From Leptospirillum sp037442005 (GTDB lineage: Bacteria; Nitrospirota; Leptospirillia; Leptospirillales; Leptospirillaceae), in the NCBI GenBank assembly GCA_037442005.1, contig JBBIRA010000001.1:1-64000 (forward strand): a stretch of DNA of 64,000 nt, given 5' to 3'. The notes beneath the pieces are model-generated. The model made no database searches. It saw only the letters and a program-made list of their open reading frames with translations, and was not told the DNA's origin. Each line of letters starts with the position of its first letter. Positions within the stretch are counted from its first letter, which is position 1. The translations under genes were made by a program, and so were the position numbers. Of the stretch, positions 32,887 to 43,500 are shown one piece after another.

Positions 32887-35187
32887 GTGTCAGATGCTTT
32901 GGGAGTCCAGTTCCCGAAAAGGGTTTCCGGGACCGGGAGTCCAATACGGTTCAGGCTGAAGAAGACTCTTCGGACTTCGGTCCTTGTTCCGGCTCTTTTC
33001 GGGGCGATTCTCGGGGGCTGTCATATGGAATCGCAAACCCCCGCCGGACCGCTGGTCGGGGAAACAAAAATTTCCCGGACGAAACCCCTTCCGATAGACT
33101 CTCCCAGACCCTGGCAGTCCTATTACCATGAACTTGAATCCTATGTCGATGAAGATCTGGGCAATCCCTTTCTGGCATTGGATGAAACGGAGAAAGTCCT
33201 GTCTTATCGTCCCCATTCCCTGTCGATGCAGCTGAGAAAGGCTCATTTGCAGGAGAAGATCGGTGATTCCAAGGGGGCCATCAAAACGCTGGAAAAACTC
33301 ACCAATGAATACCCGAAGCGCCTCTCTCCCTGGCTTTATCTCGCCAGGGTCGAGCGGGTTGAAGCGCTCCGTATCTCTGACCCGACGCTTCGGAACATGC
33401 GCTTTGAAGATATTATCACCCTGTATCGACAGCATGTTTTGCCGCTTGACCCCTTGAAGGAAGAGGCCTATGTGTCGCTTGACGACCTGTATAACCGGAC
33501 GGGACAGCGGGAAAAAGGAATCGAAGTCCTGAAGGAAGGTGTTTCCCGCAATCCCGCTTCCAGCTATCTGCCGTTCTATCTTGGCTTTCAGATGGCAAGA
33601 ATGAAGGATTATGACGGGGCAAGGGGAGCATTCCGGTTATCAGTCCGGAGAAATAGCGGATTTGAACCCGGGTGGGAGTCTCTCGGAGACTTGGAGGCAA
33701 CCCTGGGGAACTATCCGGAAGCGGACAAAGACTACAGGCTGATCCTTACCCGTCTTCATCCGGGGGATCCCCAGGTGGAGGGGAAGCTTCTGAAAGATCT
33801 TCTTGCTGAAGGAAAAAATCGTGAAGCCATTTCTTTCCTTGGGCAGGTGATCAAGGAGCATCCGGATGATGAACGGTTCGGACTGATTCTGACGTCGCTT
33901 TTTCTCGAGGATAATCAGCTCGACCGGGCCATCGGGGAAATCCAGAAAATCATCCGGGACAACCCCGGAGATGAAAAGCTCCTTTCCTTTCTGGGATCCG
34001 TCTACGAGCGTTCCCAGCATCTTCCTGAAGCCATGGATGCCTACAGGATGATGATCCGGAGATTCCCCCAGAGCGATCTGGGCTATTTCCTTCTGGGAGA
34101 TCTGTACCGACGTCTAGACAATCCCCGGGCAGCAATCGTCAACTTCAGGAAAGCCCGCGAACTGGCTCCCAAAAAATGGGAGATCCCGTTTTCAATGTGT
34201 CTTGCCGAAATGGATCTGAAAGCATTCCCGAAAGCCAAGTCGGACCTTGATCAGGCGATGGCCTTGAGCCCGAACAGTGCCCTCCTGTACTTCAACCGGG
34301 GTGTCCTTTATGACCAGTGGAACCACAAACGGTATGCCAGACAGTCTCAACGGGATCTGGAACGCGCCATCTCGATTGACCCCAAGATGGGCGATGCACT
34401 GAACTATCTCGGCTATACATGGGTTGAAAAAAAGGAGCAACTGATTGAGGCCCGATATTTGATCCTGAGAGCGTTGACACAGGATCCCAAAAACGGGTCT
34501 TTCCGGGACAGTATCGGCTGGTGCTATTACCGGATGGGGCAGTGGTTCAAAGCTCTTCGTGAGGAGTCTTCCGCCTATGTCCTGATGCCCCATGATGCGA
34601 CGGTTCTGTCTCATCTGTCCCAAATTGAAATGTTGGTCGTCAGACATCTCTCCCCGTCTGAGATCACACCGAGAAGACAGGCTATTGTTGCGGGATCGGT
34701 TGCGATGTCTTCGGTTTCCGGAAAGACCTTCGACCTGAATACGGCCCGGTCGAGGCTCCGGGAGGATGCCAGACTTCATCTCCGGGCTTCGGTCATGCGC
34801 CATCCGATGAAGCCCCTGAGAGTTTCCCGGTATGAAAAACTCTTTGGCAGGAAAGATCCCTCTTTCCGGGATGATCTGGCCAAGGCAAAGAAAGAATGGC
34901 ATCTTCTCCATCCCGGGAAAGGACATCCTTCTCTCTACCGGGTCCGGACTGGAGATACCCTGCAGACGATTGCGGCCAAAGGACGGATTTATGGGGATCC
35001 CCGGTACTGGCATCGCCTCCTTGAGGCAAATAAAGAAAAAGTTAAAAACCCGAATGAGTTACCGTGGGGGATGCTTCTGGTGATCCCGCCTCTTTCGAAG
35101 GGGACCGACGTCCGCTCTCATTCTCAGAGGGGTGTTTCAGGCAGGACTGTTTCTTTTTATACCGGAGGACTTTTTTATGTCGGATAA
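32887..35187 (+). CDS. TPR-repeat lipoprotein with C-terminal LysM domain
   Basis: The product is about 766 residues. A lipoprotein signal with LGGC precedes roughly 15 TPR-like repeats (residues ~70-600), for example VSLDDLYNRTGQREKGIEVL and NRGVLYDQWNHKRYARQSQR. A LysM peptidoglycan-binding motif closes the protein (YRVRTGDTLQTIAAKGRIYG, then LLVIPP). It probably sits at the outer membrane and contacts the cell wall as a scaffold. The GTG at 32887 has GGAGG four bases upstream; TTG 32899 is an alternative. Its end overlaps the start of the next gene by 11 bp. Confidence 0.8.
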   Translation: MSDALGVQFPKRVSGTGSPIRFRLKKTLRTSVLVPALFGAILGGCHMESQTPAGPLVGETKISRTKPLPIDSPRPWQSYYHELESYVDEDLGNPFLALDETEKVLSYRPHSLSMQLRKAHLQEKIGDSKGAIKTLEKLTNEYPKRLSPWLYLARVERVEALRISDPTLRNMRFEDIITLYRQHVLPLDPLKEEAYVSLDDLYNRTGQREKGIEVLKEGVSRNPASSYLPFYLGFQMARMKDYDGARGAFRLSVRRNSGFEPGWESLGDLEATLGNYPEADKDYRLILTRLHPGDPQVEGKLLKDLLAEGKNREAISFLGQVIKEHPDDERFGLILTSLFLEDNQLDRAIGEIQKIIRDNPGDEKLLSFLGSVYERSQHLPEAMDAYRMMIRRFPQSDLGYFLLGDLYRRLDNPRAAIVNFRKARELAPKKWEIPFSMCLAEMDLKAFPKAKSDLDQAMALSPNSALLYFNRGVLYDQWNHKRYARQSQRDLERAISIDPKMGDALNYLGYTWVEKKEQLIEARYLILRALTQDPKNGSFRDSIGWCYYRMGQWFKALREESSAYVLMPHDATVLSHLSQIEMLVVRHLSPSEITPRRQAIVAGSVAMSSVSGKTFDLNTARSRLREDARLHLRASVMRHPMKPLRVSRYEKLFGRKDPSFRDDLAKAKKEWHLLHPGKGHPSLYRVRTGDTLQTIAAKGRIYGDPRYWHRLLEANKEKVKNPNELPWGMLLVIPPLSKGTDVRSHSQRGVSGRTVSFYTGGLFYVG

Positions 35188-36361
35188 ACAGCAGATGGTG
35201 TCCCCCGTGCCTTTTTTTGACCTCACCCGCCAGTATGCAGCCATGAAAGAAGAGATCATTCCTGTCGTGGAGTCGGTTCTGTCAACCCAGCAATTCATTC
35301 TGGGGGAGTCCGTCCGGCGATTTGAGGACAGAATGGCGGCTTTCTGGAAAATGCCTCATGCGGTCGGGGTGGCCTCAGGGACTGATGCCCTGATCCTCTC
35401 CTTGCGGGCCGCCGGGCTTACAGAGGGGGAAACCGTTCTGGTCCCGTCCTTTACGTTCTATGCGTCGGTTTCATCGATCGTTCTCGCTGGCGGCCTCCCC
35501 CTTTTTACCGAGGTGAATCCCGAATCCTTTGTGATGACGGTGAGCGATCTTGCCAGAATCCTTGATGAACGGGGAGAGCGCCGGGGAAGAGAGTGGTATG
35601 ACAAACTGACAGGGTCCCCCATTAGGGGCATTGTCGTGGTTCATCTTTATGGTCAGATGGCCAATATGGCGGAATTGGCCTCTTTTGCCAAAACTCAAGG
35701 GCTGTGGATTGTGGAGGATGCCTGCCAGGCGATCGGGGCGCTTGATCATGGGACCCCTCCGGGAACCCATTCGGTCGCCGCGGCCTATTCGTTTTTCCCC
35801 ACCAAAAATCTGGGTGGGGGCGGAGATGGGGGGATGATTGCCACCACCAGGGAGGATGTGGACCGTCACTTGCGTTCCCTCCGGGTCCATGGGAGCACCA
35901 GACGTTACTATCATGACGAGTTGGGATATAACTCCCGACTGGACTCCTTGCAGGCAACCATCCTGAACGTGAAGCTGGATCATCTTCCGGCCTGGAACAG
36001 AAAAAGAGAGAACTTTGCCGACGAGTATGTCCGTACGTTAAAAGATTGTCCTGGCCTCCTGCTCCCTCAAGTGTCGCCGGAATCAACACATGTTTTCCAC
36101 CAGTTCACGATTCAACTGACCGGACCGGGATCACGGGACCGTCTCAAGGAAAGCCTTTCCCGTAAAGGGGTCGGGTCAGAGATCTATTATCCGCTTCCTC
36201 AGCATCGTCAGCCCGCTTTTTCCCATCTTCCCGAACAGCATCTGCCTGTGACGGATCTTTTGTCGGACCAGGTGTTGTCCCTTCCCGTTTTTCCTGAGCT
36301 GACAGAAGGGGAGCAAGACCGGGTGATTACGGCGATCCGGGAAGAGTATGCTACTCCCTGA
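35177..36361 (+). CDS. DegT/DnrJ/EryC1-family PLP aminotransferase
   Basis: The product is 394 residues. PFFDLTRQYAAMKEEI and GVASGTDALILSLRA are family signatures. The PLP-binding Lys lies in YSFFPTKNLGGGGDGG, and EDACQAIGA precedes it. Members transaminate nucleotide-linked keto-sugars in polysaccharide or glycolipid synthesis. CGGAGGA is seven bases before ATG 35177. It overlaps the preceding lipoprotein gene and bioD, so the three are coupled. A role in making an amino sugar for surface glycans is likely but unspecified. Confidence 0.9.
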   Translation: MSDKQQMVSPVPFFDLTRQYAAMKEEIIPVVESVLSTQQFILGESVRRFEDRMAAFWKMPHAVGVASGTDALILSLRAAGLTEGETVLVPSFTFYASVSSIVLAGGLPLFTEVNPESFVMTVSDLARILDERGERRGREWYDKLTGSPIRGIVVVHLYGQMANMAELASFAKTQGLWIVEDACQAIGALDHGTPPGTHSVAAAYSFFPTKNLGGGGDGGMIATTREDVDRHLRSLRVHGSTRRYYHDELGYNSRLDSLQATILNVKLDHLPAWNRKRENFADEYVRTLKDCPGLLLPQVSPESTHVFHQFTIQLTGPGSRDRLKESLSRKGVGSEIYYPLPQHRQPAFSHLPEQHLPVTDLLSDQVLSLPVFPELTEGEQDRVITAIREEYATP

Positions 36362-37037
36362 CGGTGATTTTCCTGACAAGGGTCAGCGAGTCCTGCTGAT
36401 CCTCGGGACAGACACCAATGTCGGGAAAACACGGGTTTCATCGGCTCTGGCAGGGCAATATCTTGCTTCTGGAGAACCGGTGACCTACTTAAAGCCCTTT
36501 CAGACTGGTGTCTCGGGAGCTTCAGATCCGGAAGGGGATGCTTTTTTCCTGAGAGCCCGGTACGGGAGTCACCCCCTTTTTCGAGCAACCACGTGGAGAT
36601 TTTTTCCCGATCCGATTGATCCGATGACCGCTGCGAAAAGGGTGGGAGTGGACCTTTCGACGATTCAACTGAAGACGGTGATGGAGCAGGAATTGTCCGC
36701 ATCGGGGAAACTTGTCATTGAAGGGGCAGGCGGGGTTCTGTCTCCGGTCTTCCCCGATGGGCAAGGAATCCTTGCGGCGTTTTCCAATGTTCCCTGGCCT
36801 TATCACCTGATTTTGGTTTCCCATCCCCATCTTGGGACCCTGTCTTCAACGCTTCTTTCAGTCAATTATCTGCGGGAAGTCGGGAGCCAGATCTCCCTGT
36901 CCCTGATTCTCGTTCCGAGACCGATCGGGGATCAGTCCCTTGCTGCCCGCTTGAACCCTGACATTCTGGCCGGACTCCTTCCCGACATCGGGGTTTACCG
37001 CATGGAGAACGACCGTTTTCTTCGTGTTCCCGGCTGA
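36348..37037 (+). CDS. bioD: dethiobiotin synthetase
   Basis: The product is 229 residues. It has the P-loop GTDTNVGKT, the substrate Lys in YLKPFQTG and the EGAGGVLSP motif. BioD closes the ureido ring of dethiobiotin from diaminopelargonate, CO2 and ATP, the penultimate step of biotin synthesis. No other bio gene is visible here. Biotin is needed by the AccBC pair at 45298-47204. The ATG lies inside the end of the aminotransferase gene. Confidence 0.9.
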   Translation: MLLPDGDFPDKGQRVLLILGTDTNVGKTRVSSALAGQYLASGEPVTYLKPFQTGVSGASDPEGDAFFLRARYGSHPLFRATTWRFFPDPIDPMTAAKRVGVDLSTIQLKTVMEQELSASGKLVIEGAGGVLSPVFPDGQGILAAFSNVPWPYHLILVSHPHLGTLSSTLLSVNYLREVGSQISLSLILVPRPIGDQSLAARLNPDILAGLLPDIGVYRMENDRFLRVPG

Positions 37038-37072
37038 AAGGACAGTCCGGCACCTAGGTCTCCATTGGCTCT

Positions 37073-37109
37073 CCCCTCATCTGAATGAGATCTGTATTCA
37101 ATTGAGGGG
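37073..37109. repeat. imperfect palindrome between bioD and the GNAT gene
   Basis: CCCCTCA/TGAGGGG form the outer stem and TGAAT/ATTCA the inner stem, separated by two-base internal loops, with a nine-base loop. There is no T-run after it, so an operator or attenuator is as likely as a terminator. Confidence 0.45.
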
Positions 37110-37139
37110 TGCTTCGACAGACTGTTCATGGGAGAAGCG

Positions 37140-37703
37140 ATGCTGACGATTCGTCCGATAAAAGCCCAGGATCGGGATCTGATTACTTGCTGGCCCGCTT
37201 ATCCGGAAGAGTTTCGCGGACTTGATTACGCATTGCGGTCCGGGGGATGGCTTGATGAATACGGTCAAAAAGAGAATGCAAAAATCTATGCGATTGAGGA
37301 ATCTGGTGATCTTGTCGGATTTACACTTCTGTCGGATGTCTCAATCCCTTCCCCTGAGTTTCGTATCGCCCTCCGGGCAGACCGGCTGGGACGGGGCGAT
37401 GGGGAAGAGATTGTCCGGCTGACGCTGTCGGAGGGATTTTCCTCTTTTCCCCTGACAGGGGTCCATCTTTTGGTCCGGAAGAAAAATGTCAGGGCCTATC
37501 GTCTGTATATCCGTGTGGGGTTTCGTGTGGTGGGCGAGACCGTTCTTGATGTTCGTGGAGAGAAAACGGATTTCTGGCTTATGGAAATCGGGCGGGAGGA
37601 TTTTCTCCCGTCCCGGTCTGTCCTGCCCGGAGAGTCATTCTTCGGGCAAGGGTCCGGAGTGACGCCCGCTCCGGAGACCCTGACAAGGAAAGAAGGTGGG
37701 TGA
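37140..37703 (+). CDS. GNAT-family N-acetyltransferase
   Basis: The product is 187 residues. The pattern LTIRPIKAQDRDLI, EIVRLTLSEGF and VRKKNVRAYRLYIRVGFRVV (the RAYRLYxxxGF motif of acetyl-CoA binding) places it in the GNAT superfamily. Substrate is unknown. ATG 37140 with GGAG five bases upstream was preferred to ATG 37128. It precedes the glutamate decarboxylase gene by 23 bp. Confidence 0.78.
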   Translation: MLTIRPIKAQDRDLITCWPAYPEEFRGLDYALRSGGWLDEYGQKENAKIYAIEESGDLVGFTLLSDVSIPSPEFRIALRADRLGRGDGEEIVRLTLSEGFSSFPLTGVHLLVRKKNVRAYRLYIRVGFRVVGETVLDVRGEKTDFWLMEIGREDFLPSRSVLPGESFFGQGSGVTPAPETLTRKEGG

Positions 37704-37726
37704 CCCTTTAGAAAAGGAGACAGAAA

Positions 37727-39100
37727 ATGTTGACAAGGAGACGACACGCAGAACAATCTGACCCGCAGCTGGCCCCCACCTATGGAACCCGGTTCTTTTC
37801 GCATGATCTGAATGCTTTTCAGTTGTCTGAAGCTGGTATGCCACAAGCCAGTGCCTATCAGATCATTCATGATGAACTGGAGCTTGATGGAAATCCCTCC
37901 CTGAATCTGGCCTCTTTCGTCACAACGTGGATGGAACCCGAGGCGGTGAAACTGATCGAGGAAAACCTCCGGAAGAATCTGGTGGATCAAAGCGAATATC
38001 CCCGGACGGGCGTGATGCAGCATCGCGTTATTCATATGCTGGCGGATCTCTTTAATGTACCTGCTGGCAAAGATGTCACAGGAACTTCAACCATCGGGTC
38101 ATCCGAAGCCATTCTTTTGGGCCTTCTGGCCCATAAGAAGCGCTGGGTCAATGAGAGGAGAAAAAAAGGTCTCCCGGCAGACCGGCCGAATCTCGTTGTC
38201 GGCGGAGATGTGCATGTTGTCTGGGACAAGTTCGCACGATATTTCGATGTGGAACTGCGGACCGTGCCACTGACGCGTGATCGCTTTATCCTGGATGTCG
38301 ATCAGGCAATTCTCCGGATTGATGAAAATACGATCGCTGTGGGGGCGGTCATGGGAACGACGTTTACAGGACAGATTGATCCGGTCGGTAGTCTCGATCG
38401 GGCCCTTCAAAAACTGGAGGAGGAAAAAGGCTGGTTTGTTCCTATTCATGTGGATGGGGCCAGTGGCGGATTCCTTCTTCCCTTTTTAAAACCGGATCTT
38501 GTCTGGGATTTCCGTCTGCGTCATGTCCGATCGATTAATGTGTCGGGACATAAGTTCGGTCTGGTTTACCCGGGAATCGGTTGGCTTCTCTTCAAAGACC
38601 GGTCGGACCTACCGGATGAACTGGTCTTCCGGGTGAATTACTTAGGTGCAGAAGAAGAGACGTACACACTGAATTTTTCATCGAATGCGGCGTTTGTCAT
38701 CGCCCAGTATTACAATCTCCTGCGCCTGGGTAAGAAGGGCTATCGCCAGATTATGCAGAACTGTCAGGAGAATGCCCGTTTTTTTGCCAGGAAACTGCAG
38801 GAATCCCGGTTCTTCATCCCGGTAGATCCCTCTCCGGATCTTCCGATTGTCGCCTTCAGGCTGAAAGGGGAAAATGCCGGGAGAGAGATGGAGATTTCCT
38901 CCGAACTCCGGAAGTTCGGCTGGATTGTTCCCGCGTACACACTGCCTCCGGAGGCACAGGATGTTTCACTCCTCAGGGTGGTGGTCCGGGAGCAGATCAG
39001 CCGGAGTATGCTTGAGACGCTTCTCCTCCATCTTGATCTTTCCACACAAATCCTTAAGAATCCTCCCTTGCCGGCAGGAGAGGCCCCGCCTGTCTGTTAG
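37727..39100 (+). CDS. gadB: glutamate decarboxylase
   Basis: The product is 457 residues. It is a type II PLP decarboxylase, strongly similar to GadA/GadB throughout: TGTSTIGSSEAILLG, HVDGASGGF and VSGHKFGLVYPG with PLP-Lys at 276, the same number as in E. coli. It converts glutamate to GABA, consuming a proton, and is a classical acid-resistance enzyme. AAGGAG precedes the ATG. No GadC-like antiporter is nearby, so proton consumption without exchange, or a GABA-shunt role, must be considered. The potassium-channel gene follows 78 bp later. Confidence 0.95.
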   Translation: MLTRRRHAEQSDPQLAPTYGTRFFSHDLNAFQLSEAGMPQASAYQIIHDELELDGNPSLNLASFVTTWMEPEAVKLIEENLRKNLVDQSEYPRTGVMQHRVIHMLADLFNVPAGKDVTGTSTIGSSEAILLGLLAHKKRWVNERRKKGLPADRPNLVVGGDVHVVWDKFARYFDVELRTVPLTRDRFILDVDQAILRIDENTIAVGAVMGTTFTGQIDPVGSLDRALQKLEEEKGWFVPIHVDGASGGFLLPFLKPDLVWDFRLRHVRSINVSGHKFGLVYPGIGWLLFKDRSDLPDELVFRVNYLGAEEETYTLNFSSNAAFVIAQYYNLLRLGKKGYRQIMQNCQENARFFARKLQESRFFIPVDPSPDLPIVAFRLKGENAGREMEISSELRKFGWIVPAYTLPPEAQDVSLLRVVVREQISRSMLETLLLHLDLSTQILKNPPLPAGEAPPVC

Positions 39101-39178
39101 GGATTTCTCCGGACGGGTTGTGAAAAGGAAGCAGGGGCACTGCCTTTGCCGATGTAATCCGGCCAGCTTTCAGTTTTG

Positions 39179-40498
39179 ATGGTGACAAGACAGGGTGGTG
39201 GTCAGGGGATGTTCCGGTCATTGTTCCAGCGGGGATCCGAACGCTTAACGGATCTGAAGGTCCGGGTGATGCGAAGGGCGGGACGATGGCTTCAGCCATT
39301 GGCACGACTGCATCCTGATTTCTGGTTCCCCCATGGGGTTCTGGCCCTGATCCTTGTTCTTCTGGGGATCCACAACACGTTGCCCCTGATGGAGCAGATA
39401 AGACTCTTGAGTCAGGGGATCATCCGGTATGGTCCGGTCGAGGATTTTCACCACCTGCCGGAGTTTTTCCATCAATGGATGGGCAGTGTCCGGAGTCTGA
39501 TCGGACTGTTGCAGATTCTTATGTCAATCGGACTTCTTTTCCGGTCGCGGTTCGCCTGGGGGGCCGGGATCGCCCTTTCTTCGGCCGCGTTCCTGATTCT
39601 TTTTCGTCAGAACCATGGACATCTTGTACTTCCTGCCATTGCCGACCTGATCCTGTTTATCGGCCTTCTTATTTTTCGAAAGACCTTTTCCCGCTCCAAT
39701 ATTGCAACCGGTACGATGTTCTCCCTGCTCAGCATCATTCTGCTTTTCTCGTATGCTGTTTTCGGGTCATTCCTGCTCGGAATGGGGTTCAATCCTCCAA
39801 TCAAAACCCTGCTGACGGCGTTCTACTACTCTGTTGTGACCATGTCCACGGTCGGGTACGGGGACATTGTTCCCGTGACAGACGATGCCCGTATGTTTAC
39901 CGTTTCGATTATTATCCTGGGGATCAGTATTTTTACGGCATCTCTTTCTACGGTGATTCTTCCGCTGGTCAATGAGCGGGTTCAACATCTGCTGATGGGA
40001 GAAAACAAAGTCATGATCAGGTCCAATCATTATATTCTTGTCGGGACGGGCGGCCTGGCGATGACCACCTATGAAGAACTTGTCCGACGAAACCTTCCGG
40101 TAACGATGATTGTCGCGGGGAGAAAGACCGGTATTCCCTGGGACGGGATTGATCAGGTCGAAGGAGATCCCATGGATCCGGAAACCTTGAAGGAGGCAGG
40201 AATCATGCAAGCTTCCGCCATTCTGTCCCTTCTTGATGACGATAGTGAAAATGCGTTTGTGATTCTTTCCGCCCGGGAAACCGGATCGGTCGCCAAAACG
40301 GTGGTATCGGTCCGGGACCGGACAAAACTTGCGAGAATACGGACCGTTCATCCGGATATGATCCTGTCGACTGACGCCATTGGCGGTGAGCTGTTGGCGA
40401 TGGCGCTGACGGGAGAACCGGTCAACGGTCAGGAGATCATCGAGCGTATCTTTCCTTCCCGCCCGGGAAAGGGTACCAACGGGGCTTCGGAAGGCTGA
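39179..40498 (+). CDS. kch: Kch-like voltage-gated potassium channel with RCK/TrkA-N domain
   Basis: The product is 439 residues, resembling E. coli Kch along its whole length. Transmembrane segments S1-S6 occupy residues ~30-260; the selectivity filter is TVGYGD near residue 225 (TMSTVGYGDIVPV). The RCK domain follows (HYILVGTGGLAMTTYEELVR; AILSLLDDDSENAFVILSA). It conducts K+ across the inner membrane and is gated by its cytosolic RCK ring. The start is uncertain: ATG 39179 or ATG 39209, both with weak ribosome binding sites. Adjacent to gadB, it may help set membrane potential under acid stress. Confidence 0.9.
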   Translation: MVTRQGGGQGMFRSLFQRGSERLTDLKVRVMRRAGRWLQPLARLHPDFWFPHGVLALILVLLGIHNTLPLMEQIRLLSQGIIRYGPVEDFHHLPEFFHQWMGSVRSLIGLLQILMSIGLLFRSRFAWGAGIALSSAAFLILFRQNHGHLVLPAIADLILFIGLLIFRKTFSRSNIATGTMFSLLSIILLFSYAVFGSFLLGMGFNPPIKTLLTAFYYSVVTMSTVGYGDIVPVTDDARMFTVSIIILGISIFTASLSTVILPLVNERVQHLLMGENKVMIRSNHYILVGTGGLAMTTYEELVRRNLPVTMIVAGRKTGIPWDGIDQVEGDPMDPETLKEAGIMQASAILSLLDDDSENAFVILSARETGSVAKTVVSVRDRTKLARIRTVHPDMILSTDAIGGELLAMALTGEPVNGQEIIERIFPSRPGKGTNGASEG

Positions 40499-40513
40499 TC
40501 AGCAGTTCAATCT

Positions 40514-40539
40514 CCTGAGCCTGCCTGTTCAGGTTTTTT
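40514..40539 (+). terminator. intrinsic terminator after kch
   Basis: CCTGAGC and GTTCAGG form a seven-base stem around a six-base loop, followed by TTTTTT. It overlaps the stop codon of the convergent RND gene. Confidence 0.75.
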
Positions 40540-43500
40540 CGGTCGGGATAGAGCGTTCGAACTCCTCATCGTATCGGAAGCGATTGGGGATCTCCCGGCG
40601 GAGCAATTGATAGACAGCCGGTACCAGAAACAGGGTGGAAACGGTTCCGACAAGCAATCCTCCGATCACGGCCCGTCCCAGCGGAGCGTTCTGCTCTCCG
40701 CCGCTTCCCACCCCGAACGCCATCGGCAACATCCCCAGAATCATCGCGGTTGCGGTCATCAGGATCGGTCGTAACCGGGTCACACCCGCACTTTTGGCGG
40801 CCTCTCCGGCAGAAAGTCCTCGACCTCTTTCATCATTGGCAAACGTCACAAGCAGAATGCTGTTGGCGGTGGCGACCCCGATGACCATGATAGCTCCCAT
40901 CGCCGACTCAACGTTAAGCGTTGTGTGGGTGACAAAAAGACCGATCGCAACGCCGAGAAGACCCATGGGGATCGATACGAGGATAATGAAGGGGTCCAGG
41001 AAGGACTGGAAGTTTAAGACAAGCAACAAATACACGAGAAGAATGGCCAGTATGAGCCCCATGCCAAAATGGGTGAAGGAATCAATCATGGCTTCGCTTT
41101 GTCCCCGGAAGCGGATAATCGTTCCCGGTGGAAGGGCAATTTTTTTAACCTGGTCCTTGATGGCCATGGTCAGGGTGCCAAGATCCCGGTCCTGCGTGTT
41201 GACCAGGACATCGATCACCCGCTGAACGGTATAGTGGGAGATCGATCCCGGTGACACTCCCTGGGTGACCGTCGCCAGGTTGGCCAGGTACTGCGTATTC
41301 GTGGGGGTTGTTCCGGTCAGCGGGTTGGTACCTCTGATCGGGATCGAGATCAGGTCCTGGAGAGATTTCATTTCCGGGATGGGGGTCTGGGCCGCCACAA
41401 TGTAGTTCACGCCGTTTGCAGGGTTGACCCAATAGTTTGGCGCTACCAGGGAGCTTGAAGACAGCGAAACAAGCAGGTTTGTCGCGACATCGTTTTCAGT
41501 AAGACCGACTTCAAGGGCATTGGATCGTCTGGTATGGATGAAGATGGTGGGGTAGTGCATGACCTGAGGAATCGAGACATCGACAGCACCCGGGACTTTT
41601 TTGACGATGGACTCAATTTTCTGCGCCAGATGATAGGAGGACTCGAGGTTTCGACCCTCTACCTGAATATCAATCGGGGCAGACAACCCGAAATCAAGCA
41701 CCTGACTGATAATGTCGGCCGGCTTGAACCAGAATGACAGGTTGGGGAACTGTTTTGCGAGTTCAGTCCGAATCTCCTTCTGGTAGGTAAAGACCGACTG
41801 ATGATGCCCTTTGAGCGAGATAAGAAAGTCGGCGTCCATGGGGCCAATACTGTCTGTTTCATAAAAAGCCAGATTGAAATAAATTGGTAAGCCTATATTG
41901 ACATCAATGGAGTTCAGCTGATCGGGGGGGATGATTTTCTTTAATGCCTTCTCGACCATTGCGGCATATTGTTCGGAGACCTCAATCCGGGTCCCGTCAG
42001 GGGCTCTCATGTGAAGAGCGAGAAGCCCTGCATCCACATTCGGGAAAAAATCAAACCCCACTCTGGTCAGCAGATAAACCCCTCCTCCCGCCAGTATCAG
42101 ACAGATCGCAATGATTCTTCCCGGCTTCAGAAGCGATTTTTCCAGGAGAGCCTGATAGTGTGACCTGATGTTCTCAAAAAAACGAAGAAAAATGGCAGAA
42201 ACACCGCTTCTTCCGTTTGCGTGGCTGCTGTTGGCCGATCTTTTCTGATGAAGCATCCTGGACATCGTGACAACCAGTGTCCGTGAAAGAAAATAGCTGG
42301 CCAGCATGGAGAAGACCACGGCAAGAGCCAGAGGAGTAAACAGAAACTTGGAAACGCCCTGAAGAAGAATGACAGGGAAGAAGACGATCAGGATCGACAG
42401 GGTCCCGACGAATGCGGGAAGCGCGACCTGGTTTGCGCCGTTATAGACGGCCAGGAGGGGGTCTTCGGTGAGGGAAAGGTTTCTCTCAATGTTTTCAATG
42501 GCGACCGTGGCATCGTCAACCAGCATCCCGATGGCCAGCGCCAACCCTCCAAGGGTCATGAGGTTCAGGGATTCTCCGGACAGTTTCAGAAAGAAAAGGG
42601 CGGTCAGGATCGATAAGGGAATGGATAAAAGGATAATGATGGTGGAGCGCAGATCCCCGAGAAAGAGATAAATCATCAGGGAGACGAGAATGGTCCCGAT
42701 GGCTCCTTCCATGATCACGTCAGTCAGTGCCTGTTTGACGAAGACCGATTGGTCAAAGAAGGGGTGAAGATGAATGCCCGGAGGCAAAAGGGATTCGATA
42801 TGCGGGATCAGTTTTTTGACATCCGAGACCACGGTCAGTGTAGATGCGCCCACATGCTTGAAGACCGTGAGATAGGTCGATCGCATCCCGTTAACGCGGA
42901 CGACATTCTCCTGGGGGGCGAACCCGTCATGGACATTGGCGACATCTTTCAGCCGGACAATGGTTGTTCCGTTGGCCTTGACCGGAAGCTCTCCAAGCTC
43001 CTCAAGTTTTGAAGGGCTTCCATTGATCTCGATATTCAGTTCGAGTGAACCCATTCTGGCGGTGCCTGCCGGAACGATAATATTAGACCGTGTCAGCGTA
43101 CTCACGACGTCATTGGGAGACAGTCCATAGCCCAGCAGCTTTTGGGGATTGATGTCCACCATGACCTGGCGCATTTTTCCACCGAACGGAGCCGGTGTCG
43201 ACAGCCCGGGAATGGTAAAAAGATAGACCCGGATAAAGTTCAGGCCGTAATCGTATAATTGCTGTTCCGAGTAGCTCTTTCCCTGGATTTCAAGCTGGAC
43301 AATGGGAACATTGGCGGCATTGTAACTGATGATGTTGGGCGGGACTGTTCCCGGTGGAAAAATCCGGAGAAGGGTTTCAGAGACGGCACTGATCTGAGCA
43401 ATTGCCGCCGCGATGCTTTCCCCCTGGTGAAAGTAGATCTTGATCAGACCGGTTCCTGCAATGGATTCTGACTCAATGCGACTGATCCCGTTGACCGTTG

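Noticed and set aside
36348..37037. Interpretation of the aminotransferase-bioD pair as a biotin operon (BioA-BioD)
   Set aside because: The upstream aminotransferase has DegT/DnrJ signatures, not those of the BioA class III family, so it is assigned to sugar transamination.
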